DNA of 6,277 nucleotides, taken from the NCBI GenBank assembly GCA_020431135.1, contig JAGQIT010000517.1, positions 1 through 6,277 on the forward strand, written 5' to 3'. Positions 1-5,135 of this stretch are shown here, one piece after another. The DNA is from Myxococcales bacterium. Its GTDB lineage: Bacteria > Myxococcota_A > Polyangia > Nannocystales > Nannocystaceae. A program made the translations under genes and the position numbers. Position 1 is the stretch's first letter. Each line of letters starts with the position of its first letter. The notes below the pieces were generated by a model. The model made no database searches, had not been told where the DNA came from, and worked only from the letters and a program-made list of their open reading frames with translations.

Positions 1-2
1 AG

Positions 3-941
3 CGGATCGTGCCGCCCATCCTGCGTGGCGAGCGCGTGGCGGCCCTCGCCATCACCGAGCCGGGCGCCGGGTCCGACGTGACCGGCATCCGCACCCGGGC
101 GGTGCGCGACGGCGATTCGTACGTCCTGAACGGCGCGAAGACGTTCATCACGTCGGGCGTGCGGGCCGACATGGTCACCGTGCTCGCACGCACCGGCGAC
201 GACCCGCACGGCGGGCTCACGTTCTTCGCGGTCGACCTGGCCTCGCCGGGCTTCCACGTGTCGCGCGCGCTGAAGAAGCACGGCTGGTGGGCGAGCGACA
301 CCGCCGAGCTCGCCTTCGAGGACGTGCGCGTGCCGGTCGCGAACCGCATCGGCGACGAGGACGGCGGTTGGCCGATCGCACGCACCAGCCTCGGCCACGA
401 ACGTGCCGCCAACTCGCTGTCGGGCGCGACCATGTACCGCCGCGTCGTCGACGAGCTGATCGAGCTCGCCCGCGATCCGAGCGGCCTCGGCCCGGCGATG
501 GCCCAGACCGCCGCCCGCCGCCGCCACACCTTCGCCTGTCACCAGGCGCTGCGCCTGCCGATGTTCTGCTGCGGTGACCCGGAGCCCTTGCCCCCGGAGC
601 CGCCGCCCGCCGGCCTCGCCGCGCTCCAAGGGATCCCGGTGAGCGGCGGCGTCGTCGAGGGCCCGGCTCGCGTCGCCCGGACGCCCGCGGAGGCGAGCGC
701 GATGCGCCCCGGCGAGATCCTCGTCGTGCCCTACACCGACGCCGGCTGGACCCCCTACTTCGGCGTCGCCGCCGGCCTGGCGACGGAGATCGGCGGCACG
801 CTCTCGCACGGGGCGGTCGTCGCCCGCGAGCTCGGCCTCCCCGCGGTCGTCGATCTGCGGCGGGCGACCGAGCGCCTGCGCACCGGCCAGCGCGTGCGCC
901 TCGACGCGGACGCCGGCGTTCTCCAGGCGCTCGAGCCCTAG
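3..941 (+). CDS. Partial chimeric ORF: acyl-CoA dehydrogenase middle domain joined to a PEP-utilising-enzyme phospho-His domain
   Basis: The frame is open to the left edge, so the real start lies outside the window; residues here are numbered from the GTG codon at 9. Residues 11-155 read as an acyl-CoA dehydrogenase (FAD-dependent acyl-CoA oxidation). They include the family signature AITEPGAGSDVTG (14-26), NGAKTFITSG (41-50) and KKHGWWASDTAELAFEDVRVP (89-109 region), then the start of the C-terminal helical domain (GHERAANSL). The rest of that catalytic helical domain is absent. From about residue 165 the protein instead resembles the C-terminal end of a PEP synthase/rifampicin-phosphotransferase-like enzyme: GIPVSGGVVEGPARV (208-222) and the phosphorylation-site motif GGTLSHGAVVARE, with presumed catalytic His267. 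No ATP-grasp domain precedes it. The halves belong to unrelated pathways and each lacks its partner catalytic domain, so activity is doubtful. An in-frame deletion fusion or misassembly is likelier than a designed enzyme. Domain calls are confident; the integrity of the gene is not. Confidence 0.8.
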   Translation, partial: RIVPPILRGERVAALAITEPGAGSDVTGIRTRAVRDGDSYVLNGAKTFITSGVRADMVTVLARTGDDPHGGLTFFAVDLASPGFHVSRALKKHGWWASDTAELAFEDVRVPVANRIGDEDGGWPIARTSLGHERAANSLSGATMYRRVVDELIELARDPSGLGPAMAQTAARRRHTFACHQALRLPMFCCGDPEPLPPEPPPAGLAALQGIPVSGGVVEGPARVARTPAEASAMRPGEILVVPYTDAGWTPYFGVAAGLATEIGGTLSHGAVVARELGLPAVVDLRRATERLRTGQRVRLDADAGVLQALEP

Positions 942-944
942 CTA

Positions 945-972
945 GCCCCGCGCGGTGTGTCGGCGCGAGGGC
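945..972 (+). terminator. Candidate hairpin terminator after the chimeric ORF
   Basis: Four bases after the stop codon at 939-941, positions 945-953 can pair with 963-972 to form a 9-bp GC stem with one bulged A (968) and a 9-base loop. There is no T-tract downstream, so this would be a weak or non-canonical intrinsic terminator. The stem itself is visible in the sequence; its termination role is inferred from its position. Confidence 0.35.
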
Positions 973-1147
973 AGGGGAGCCAGGCCGAGCGCAGGGGAGT
1001 GTCGACCGAGGGTCTCCGCACAGCCGCCCCCGGGAGCACGACAGCCCGGCAGCGCGGGGTCTCGTCGGCGCAGAGGGTCGTCCTCCGCTGCGGGAGGGGG
1101 TTCGGACGGGGCGCAGCGCGGCTGCCCGCGCGTGAGCTGGCTCGCGT

Positions 1148-1176
1148 TTCGCCGGTTGTCGCCGGGATGCTACACA
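1148..1176 (+). promoter_or_regulatory. Candidate glyS promoter, possibly leaderless
   Basis: A -10-like TACACA (1171-1176) lies 8 bases before the glyS ATG. A weak -35-like TTCGCC (1148-1153) sits 17 bases upstream of it. No purine-rich Shine-Dalgarno precedes the ATG. Transcription would be expected to begin at or within two bases of the start codon. The -35 match is poor, so this rests mainly on the -10 position and on similar arrangements at 3313 and 5130. Confidence 0.35.
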
Positions 1177-1183
1177 TCCCGGC
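1161..1183. promoter_or_regulatory. Perfect 9-5-9 inverted repeat overlapping the glyS -10 region
   Basis: Positions 1161-1169 (GCCGGGATG) are the exact reverse complement of 1175-1183, separated by CTACA. The repeat ends one base before the glyS ATG at 1185 and contains the candidate -10 hexamer. It could be an operator or, if transcription starts upstream, an RNA hairpin that would occlude initiation. A second perfect palindrome (1180-1191, CGGCCATGGCCG) is centred on the ATG itself. Confidence 0.45.
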
Positions 1184-1184
1184 C

Positions 1185-2768
1185 ATGGCCGCCGCTCAAG
1201 AAGCCGACCTGATGGGCAAGATCGTCTCCCTGTGCAAGCGCCGGGGCTTCGTCTTCCAGAGCTCTGAGATCTACGGCGGCCTGCGCTCCGCCTACGACTA
1301 CGGGCCGATGGGCGCCGAGCTCAAGCGCAACCTGATGAGCGAGTGGTGGCGGGCGATGGTCCACAGCCGCGAGGACGTCGTCGGCCTCGACGCGTCGATC
1401 ATCATGCACCCCGAGGTCTGGCGCTCGTCCGGGCACCTCGCCGGCTTCAGCGATCCGCTCGTCGACTGCAAGGTCTGCGGCGAGCGCTTCCGGGCCGACA
1501 AGGCGCCGCGCAAGGAGGCCGGCGAGGACGCGCCGATCACCCTCGCCGACAAGGGCCGGGCCAAGGCCGCCGCCGAGCGCATCGCCGCGCTCACCGGCGA
1601 GACCCTCGAGCGCCAGAAGGCGACCCTGCGCGGGGCCAAGGCCGGCGACCGCGGCTACGTCTGCCCGAACTGCGGCTCGCCCTTCATGAGCGAGGAGCGC
1701 CAGTTCAACCTGATGTTCCGGACGACCCTCGGCCCGGTCGATCCGATCGGCGACATCGTCGGCGTCGTCCGCCAGGCGATCGAGGGCGGCGCCGACGACC
1801 GCGAGCTCCGCAGCACCGTCGAGTCGGCGCTCGCCGACGCCTCGGTCTACCTGCGCCCCGAGACCGCGCAGGCGATGTTCGTCAACTTCCTCAACGTCCA
1901 GCAGAGCCTGTCGATGAAGGTCCCCTTCGGGATCGCGCAGATGGGCAAGAGCTTCCGCAACGAGGTCACCGTCGAGCACTTCATCTTCCGCTCCTGCGAG
2001 TTCGAGCAGATGGAGTGCGAGTACTTCGTCCGCCCCGGCGAGGGCCCGGCGTCGCTCGAGTACTGGAAGGAGCAGCGCATGGCCTGGTGGGAGAGCATCG
2101 GCCTCAAGGCGGAGAACCTCCGCCTGCGCGCCCACGCGTCCGACGAGCTCGCCCACTACTCCGACGGCTGCTTCGACGTCGAGTACCGCTTCCCCTGGGG
2201 CTGGGACGAGCTCGAGGGCATCGCCAGCCGCACCGACTACGACCTCAACGCCCACTCGAAGGGCTCGGGCAAGAAGCTCCAGTACTTCGACGCCGACGCC
2301 ACTGATCCCGAGACCGGCAAGAAGGGCTGGCGCTACCTGCCGCACGTCATCGAGCCGGCCGCCGGGGCGACCCGCGGCGTCCTCGCGGTGCTCTGCGACG
2401 CCTACGACGAGGAGCCCGCCGACGCCGAGGGCAAGGGCGCGCGCACGGTCCTCCGCCTCCACCCCCGCCTCGCGCCGATCAAGGCGGCGATCCTGCCGCT
2501 CGTGAAGAAGGACGGGATGCCCGAGGTCGGCCGGTCGATCGCCAAGCGCTTCTTCGAGGCCGGCATCAACGCCAAGTACGACGAGCAGCACTCGATCGGC
2601 CGGCGCTACGCTCGGCACGACGAGATCGGCACCCCCTACTGCCTGACGGTCGACACCCAGACCCTCAGCGACGACACCGTCACCATCCGCTACCGCGACG
2701 ATCGCCGGCAGGAGCGGATCCCCGTCGACAAGGCCGTCGACGTCGTCCTCGCCGCGCTCCGCGGCTAG
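1185..2768 (+). CDS. glyS: Glycyl-tRNA synthetase, single-chain class II type
   Basis: This cytoplasmic enzyme charges tRNA-Gly with glycine using ATP. The 527-residue product is a typical size for the alpha2 (Thermus/Bacillus/eukaryote-like) form rather than the alpha2beta2 form. Visible landmarks are the N-terminal class II core with FVFQSSEIYGG (22-32) and YDYGPMGAELKRN (38-49); a likely zinc site from C95/C98 and C160/C163; the glycine/tRNA-binding segment VYLRPETAQ (221-229); motif 2 with FRNE (257-260) and CEFEQMECEYF (271-281); motif 3 EPAAGATRGVL (390-400); and the anticodon-binding domain from about 421 to the end, including RRYARHDEIGTPYC. The ATG at 1185 is chosen because homology starts a few residues later (LMGKIVSLCKRRGF); an in-frame ATG at 1167 lies inside the inverted repeat. 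Two oddities: about 28 extra residues at 188-219 relative to the Thermus enzyme as I recall it, and Cys271 where other enzymes have Arg (VREF). yggX follows 15 bases downstream. Confidence 0.95.
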   Translation: MAAAQEADLMGKIVSLCKRRGFVFQSSEIYGGLRSAYDYGPMGAELKRNLMSEWWRAMVHSREDVVGLDASIIMHPEVWRSSGHLAGFSDPLVDCKVCGERFRADKAPRKEAGEDAPITLADKGRAKAAAERIAALTGETLERQKATLRGAKAGDRGYVCPNCGSPFMSEERQFNLMFRTTLGPVDPIGDIVGVVRQAIEGGADDRELRSTVESALADASVYLRPETAQAMFVNFLNVQQSLSMKVPFGIAQMGKSFRNEVTVEHFIFRSCEFEQMECEYFVRPGEGPASLEYWKEQRMAWWESIGLKAENLRLRAHASDELAHYSDGCFDVEYRFPWGWDELEGIASRTDYDLNAHSKGSGKKLQYFDADATDPETGKKGWRYLPHVIEPAAGATRGVLAVLCDAYDEEPADAEGKGARTVLRLHPRLAPIKAAILPLVKKDGMPEVGRSIAKRFFEAGINAKYDEQHSIGRRYARHDEIGTPYCLTVDTQTLSDDTVTIRYRDDRRQERIPVDKAVDVVLAALRG

Positions 2769-2773
2769 GTTTC

Positions 2774-2777
2774 GGAG
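2774..2777 (+). promoter_or_regulatory. Shine-Dalgarno of yggX
   Basis: GGAG, within GGAGAGA, stands 6 bases before the ATG at 2784 in the 15-base gap after the glyS stop. It is the only textbook ribosome-binding site seen before a gene start in this window, and it supports translation of yggX from a shared glyS-yggX mRNA. Confidence 0.75.
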
Positions 2778-2783
2778 AGAAGC

Positions 2784-3065
2784 ATGAACCAGCAGCGCAC
2801 CGTCCACTGCAAGAAGCTCGACAAGGAGGCCCCCGGCCTCCCGTTCAAGCCCTTCCCCAACGACTTCGGCCAGCTCCTCTACGACAACGTCAGCCTCGAG
2901 GCCTGGCAGATGTGGATCCGCGAGTCGCCGCGCTACATCAACACGTACCGCATCGACCTCCAGAGCCAGGAGGGCCGCGACTTCCTCGAGAAGCAGATGC
3001 GGATCTTCTTCGGCTTCGACGACGGCGACATGGCCGAGACCGCCTTCGTCCCGCGCGGCGAGTAG
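2784..3065 (+). CDS. yggX: Fe(2+)-trafficking / oxidative damage protection protein YggX
   Basis: The 93-residue product matches the YggX family in length and throughout its sequence. It has the N-terminal RTVHCKKLDKEAPGLPF (5-21) with the conserved Cys9, then PFPNDFGQLLYDNVSLEAWQMW (23-44), INTYRIDL (52-59) and the C-terminal LEKQMRIFFGF (68-78). In enterobacteria YggX is a small cytosolic protein that protects Fe-S enzymes from oxidative damage and is proposed to traffic Fe(II); the equivalent role here is inferred from homology. The ATG at 2784 is preceded by a good GGAG site and needs no extension. It lies 15 bases after glyS in the same direction with no promoter-like sequence between them, so co-transcription is likely. 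Strong hairpins follow the stop codon. No key residue appears to be missing. Confidence 0.93.
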   Translation: MNQQRTVHCKKLDKEAPGLPFKPFPNDFGQLLYDNVSLEAWQMWIRESPRYINTYRIDLQSQEGRDFLEKQMRIFFGFDDGDMAETAFVPRGE

Positions 3066-3094
3066 CCCGCGTTCGCTGAGCGTCGAGGGCGACG

Positions 3095-3118
3095 CGCGGC
3101 GCGGGAGCACGCGCCGCG
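3095..3118 (+). terminator. GC hairpin downstream of yggX
   Basis: A perfect 9-bp stem (CGCGGCGCG at 3095-3103 with 3110-3118) encloses a 6-base loop, 29 bases after the yggX stop. No T-tract follows. This is a plausible terminator or mRNA 3'-end stabiliser for the glyS-yggX operon. Confidence 0.45.
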
Positions 3119-3206
3119 GACGCGGTGCGTGACGCGTCGAGGTCGCGGACGCGGCGCTTATCTGCGTGCGCGCGGCGCTCGCTCGCAGACGGTCGTAGAG
3201 GACGGA

Positions 3207-3235
3207 CGCAGCGCTCCTCGCTCCTGAGCGCTGCG
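3207..3235 (+). terminator. Second GC hairpin downstream of yggX
   Basis: A perfect 10-bp stem (CGCAGCGCTC at 3207-3216 with 3226-3235) encloses a 9-base loop and is followed by ACCTTCTGG, only weakly T-rich. It lies between yggX and the lipoprotein promoter, so it could back up the first hairpin. Its function is inferred from structure and position only. Confidence 0.45.
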
Positions 3236-3312
3236 ACCTTCTGGCTGGCTGCGAGGCGCGACGACGCGCCCTCCGGCCGCCGCGCCGAATACCGCCGCAA
3301 CTCGGGAGAGGG

Positions 3313-3318
3313 TAGGCT
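3313..3318 (+). promoter_or_regulatory. Candidate -10 element of the lipoprotein gene
   Basis: TAGGCT lies 7 bases before the GTG at 3326, so transcription would start at or next to the start codon (leaderless). No clear -35 hexamer is visible 16-18 bases upstream. The element helps choose GTG 3326 over ATG 3338. Confidence 0.35.
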
Positions 3319-3325
3319 TGCCGGC

Positions 3326-4126
3326 GTGCGACGAGGGATGAGCGTGTGGATCTGGGGGGCGCTGCTGGCGGGCTGCTTCGTCGACGAGCCGCCGCCCGCG
3401 ACCGGCTCCGGGTCGGCTGGAAGCGACTCGTCATCGTCCACCAGCGAGGCCTCCGCGACCGGCTCGACCGGCGACTCCGAGGCGGCCAGCGCGAGCGAGA
3501 GCGGGTCGTCGACCGGAGACACCGGCGGCGAGACCTCGTCCGGCGCGACCACGGAGGGCACCGGCGGCGAGACGACCGGCGACGTCTGCCCGCCCTGCGA
3601 CGCGCCGCCGAGCGGCTGCTACGGGGCGCTGGGCGAGTGCGTCGCCGGCGAGTGCGTCTACACGCCCAAGGCCGCCGGCGAGCCCTGCGATGACGACGAC
3701 GCCTGCACCAAGGGCGAGAGCTGCGACGGCGCGGGCGTCTGCGGCGGCGGCGAGGTCATGGACTGCGCCAGGGCCAACGCGACCGGCACCTGCACCGACG
3801 GCGTCTGCGGCGGCTGGACCTGCAGCGGCTCATGGGAGAACTGCGACGGCGACTGGGGCAACGGCTGCGAGATCCCGGTCGGCGTCGCCAACCAATGCGA
3901 CATCGACGGCCTCAACCCCGACAACGGCTGCTGGACCGCATACTGCGGCTCCTCCGACAGCCCGGAGGCGACCAACTTCGGGACCTACTTCTGCGTCGAC
4001 TGTGAGAACTGCACGACGCCCGAGGACGGCATGGTCCAGTGGTGCTCGCACCAGTCCGGCGTGTGGTTCCCGGCGGCCGCCGGCGCCTGCAACGACACCT
4101 ACAAGCACCAGGTCTGCAAGCCCTGA
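3326..4126 (+). CDS. Secreted Cys-rich lipoprotein with Ser/Gly/Thr stalk
   Basis: A predicted lipoprotein of 266 residues. The N-terminus has two arginines, a short hydrophobic stretch (VWIWGALLAGC) and a lipobox LAGC that would be cleaved and lipidated at Cys17. Residues 25-86 form a low-complexity, Asp/Glu-dotted Ser/Gly/Thr stalk, as is common on surface lipoproteins of Nannocystis-type myxobacteria. The rest carries 24 further cysteines, an even number compatible with 12 disulfides. It includes a repeat-like segment, EPCDDDDACTKGESCDGAGVCGGG, of a type frequent in myxobacterial secreted proteins, and ENCDGDWGNGCEIP followed by NGCWTAYCG. The GTG start is preferred because it supplies RR for the signal peptide and sits 7 bases after a -10-like hexamer. 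ATG 3338 would leave no basic n-region, and the open frame upstream to 3125 has no signal character. No catalytic motif was seen; the function is unknown, perhaps surface binding or structural. Its 3' end faces a convergent gene. Confidence 0.85.
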   Translation: MRRGMSVWIWGALLAGCFVDEPPPATGSGSAGSDSSSSTSEASATGSTGDSEAASASESGSSTGDTGGETSSGATTEGTGGETTGDVCPPCDAPPSGCYGALGECVAGECVYTPKAAGEPCDDDDACTKGESCDGAGVCGGGEVMDCARANATGTCTDGVCGGWTCSGSWENCDGDWGNGCEIPVGVANQCDIDGLNPDNGCWTAYCGSSDSPEATNFGTYFCVDCENCTTPEDGMVQWCSHQSGVWFPAAAGACNDTYKHQVCKP

Positions 4127-4134
4127 GGGGCCAA

Positions 4135-4152
4135 GCTGTCCGTATAGACAGC
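4135..4152 (+). terminator. Hairpin after the lipoprotein gene
   Basis: GCTGTC (4135-4140) pairs perfectly with GACAGC (4147-4152) across a 6-base loop, beginning 9 bases after the lipoprotein stop. No T-tract follows. It is a modest candidate terminator. Confidence 0.35.
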
Positions 4153-4173
4153 CCGCGCGGCCTCGCGCCGCAG

Positions 4174-4203
4174 TCGTCGGAGCGGCCCCGCTCGTTCGGA
4201 CGA
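4174..4203. terminator. Candidate bidirectional terminator between convergent genes
   Basis: A compound hairpin has an outer 5-bp stem (TCGTC 4174-4178 with GACGA 4199-4203) and an inner 6-bp stem (GAGCGG 4180-4185 with CCGCTC 4188-4193). It sits between two genes that end toward each other, where a structure usable on both strands would be expected. There is no poly-T on either side, so the call is tentative. Confidence 0.35.
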
Positions 4204-4241
4204 AGCACCGCTGGGTCGACGAGGCCAAGCGCGCCGGACTT

Positions 4242-4871
4242 CTAGGAGGGCTGCGGTCGCTCGCCCGGCTCCCCCGGGAAGAGGTGGTCGGCCCACATGG
4301 CGACGTAGTCCGGGCGCCCGAGGATGACGAGCTCCGCGTCGCGCCCGGCCCCCTCGCGGGCGAGCGCCGGATCGACCGCGACGCACTGGCCCTGCCGCGC
4401 CCGCTCGCTCGCCTCGTCGACGCCCTCGCAGCGATAGACGCGCTCCTCGCAGCGCTCGCACCGGCGGACGCCGGCCTCGCCGGTCGGCGTCAGGGTCGTC
4501 CAGCTCTCCGGGCACACGAGTCGGAAGCGGAGCTTCACAGGCCGCCCCCGGCCGCCGCCGCAGTTGCGGATCGTGGCGCGCTGGAAGAGCCACCACCACG
4601 ACGGATCGAGGCCCTCGAGGAGCTCGCCGAGGCGACTCGCGGCCGCGGGATCGTCGGCGCCGTCGAGGCGCTCCGCCAGGCGCAGGGCCTCGGCGCGCGC
4701 CGGGTCGTGGCGATCGAGCCACGCCGCGTAGACGCCGCGCCCGTGGTCGCTCTCGAGGGCCGGGAAGAGGAGGGGGCGCTCCTCGTCGCCGGCGCCGTTG
4801 TAGACGCGCTGGAGGGCGAGCTTCGGATCAAAGTCGTCGGCCGTCACGGGCGTAGCCTGCCGCGGCGTCAT
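4242..4871 (-). CDS. TIGR02996-like protein with a Cys-patterned C-terminal domain
   Basis: A 209-residue, apparently cytosolic protein with no signal peptide or membrane segment. Residues 32-69 (RPLLFPALESDHGRGVYAAWLDRHDPARAEALRLAERL) resemble the TIGR02996 repeat-companion type segment (Y-x-x-W-L-x-x-H-x-D-P-x-R-A-E-x-x-R-L) frequent in myxobacteria and planctomycetes. Residues 118-168 follow the pattern CPESW-x-x-LTPT, VRRCERCEERVYRCEG, EA, GQCVAVDP, with cysteines at 120, 138, 141, 148 and 163. This suggests a small metal-binding or ribbon-like fold; I recall similar patterns in uncharacterised proteins. The molecular function is unknown. ATG 4871 is chosen because the frame's upstream extension to 4943 runs into a clear intergenic dyad, and the product reads well from MTPRQ. 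No Shine-Dalgarno is obvious. The gene converges with the lipoprotein gene and diverges from the membrane-protein gene. Confidence 0.7.
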   Translation of the reverse strand: MTPRQATPVTADDFDPKLALQRVYNGAGDEERPLLFPALESDHGRGVYAAWLDRHDPARAEALRLAERLDGADDPAAASRLGELLEGLDPSWWWLFQRATIRNCGGGRGRPVKLRFRLVCPESWTTLTPTGEAGVRRCERCEERVYRCEGVDEASERARQGQCVAVDPALAREGAGRDAELVILGRPDYVAMWADHLFPGEPGERPQPS

Positions 4872-4941
4872 GATCGCGACAAGCGGAGAGATCGCGCGCA
4901 GTGATATCGCTGGCGGCGCTCGAACGGGCGCGGACATCCGC

Positions 4942-4970
4942 ATCGAAGCGCCTCGCGTCCTCGCTTCGAT
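4942..4970. promoter_or_regulatory. Candidate operator: 9-11-9 inverted repeat
   Basis: ATCGAAGCG (4942-4950) is exactly inverted at 4962-4970, with an 11-base spacer. The arms are about two helical turns apart (20 bases centre to centre), as for a dimeric regulator binding one DNA face. It lies in the divergent promoter region, about 70 bases upstream of the minus-strand gene's start. No specific regulator family is identified. Confidence 0.4.
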
Positions 4971-4976
4971 CGTCGG

Positions 4977-4991
4977 TCACAGAGGCTGTGA
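4977..4991. promoter_or_regulatory. Candidate operator: TCACAG-AGG-CTGTGA palindrome
   Basis: A perfect 6-3-6 palindrome lies 6 bases after the previous dyad. Its half-sites resemble CRP/FNR-type TGTGA/TCACA but in outward orientation, so a CRP site is not claimed. Flanking CGTCG (4971-4975) and CGACG (4999-5003) could extend it into a larger imperfect dyad. Confidence 0.4.
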
Positions 4992-5129
4992 GGGCGAGCG
5001 ACGGCGCCTGGGCGTCGCGCCTGGCCGAGCGTTCGGGACGCGCCGAGGAGTGACCTCGAGGCTCGTCAACCCGGCGCGTCGCCTGTGCCGTCGACGGCGG
5101 GTCGCATCACGCGGCTCGCGTCGCGCCCC

Positions 5130-5135
5130 TATACT
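5130..5135 (+). promoter_or_regulatory. -10 element TATACT of the membrane-protein gene
   Basis: TATACT is a near-consensus -10 hexamer and stands out in a GC-rich context. It ends 6 bases before the ATG at 5142, which places the expected transcription start at or within a base of the start codon (leaderless mRNA). No Shine-Dalgarno precedes the ATG. No clear -35 is visible at 16-18 bases upstream. Confidence 0.6.

Larger units (their letters stand above)
942..1184. other. Intergenic region upstream of glyS
   Basis: These 243 bases hold no convincing gene. The glyS frame stays open back to 957, but that translation is Arg/Gly/Ala/Ser-rich low-complexity and precedes the point where synthetase homology begins. 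The region contains a hairpin at 945-972, two direct copies of GCAGGGGAG starting exactly 20 bases apart (971 and 991), and a perfect inverted repeat (1161-1183) beside the glyS start codon. No riboswitch or T-box structure was recognised. Confidence 0.6.

Noticed and set aside
957..1184. N-terminal extension of glyS by 76 residues
   Set aside because: The extension is low-complexity Arg/Gly/Ser/Ala, aligns to no part of GlyRS, and contains the hairpin and palindrome features of a promoter region.
3125..3325. Upstream extension of the lipoprotein frame
   Set aside because: It would bury the lipobox about 80 residues inside the protein. The extension is Arg-rich and covers a 10-bp hairpin and the -10 candidate.
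1170..3434. Very long open frame (754 codons) on the minus strand across glyS and yggX
   Set aside because: It is antisense to two confidently identified genes, and its translation is Ala/Arg/Val/Leu/Asp-rich low complexity. Such stop-free antisense frames are a by-product of GC-rich third positions.
3690..4904. 404-codon plus-strand frame overlapping the lipoprotein and the minus-strand gene
   Set aside because: The translation is Pro/Ala/Arg/Thr-rich with no domain character, and it overlaps two better-supported genes.
4872..4943. Longer start for the minus-strand gene (ATG at 4943)
   Set aside because: The added 24 residues carry no recognisable homology, and the start codon lies within a 29-base inverted repeat that looks regulatory.
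4977..4991. CRP binding site
   Set aside because: The half-sites are in the opposite orientation (TCACA...TGTGA) with a short spacer, unlike TGTGA-N6-TCACA.
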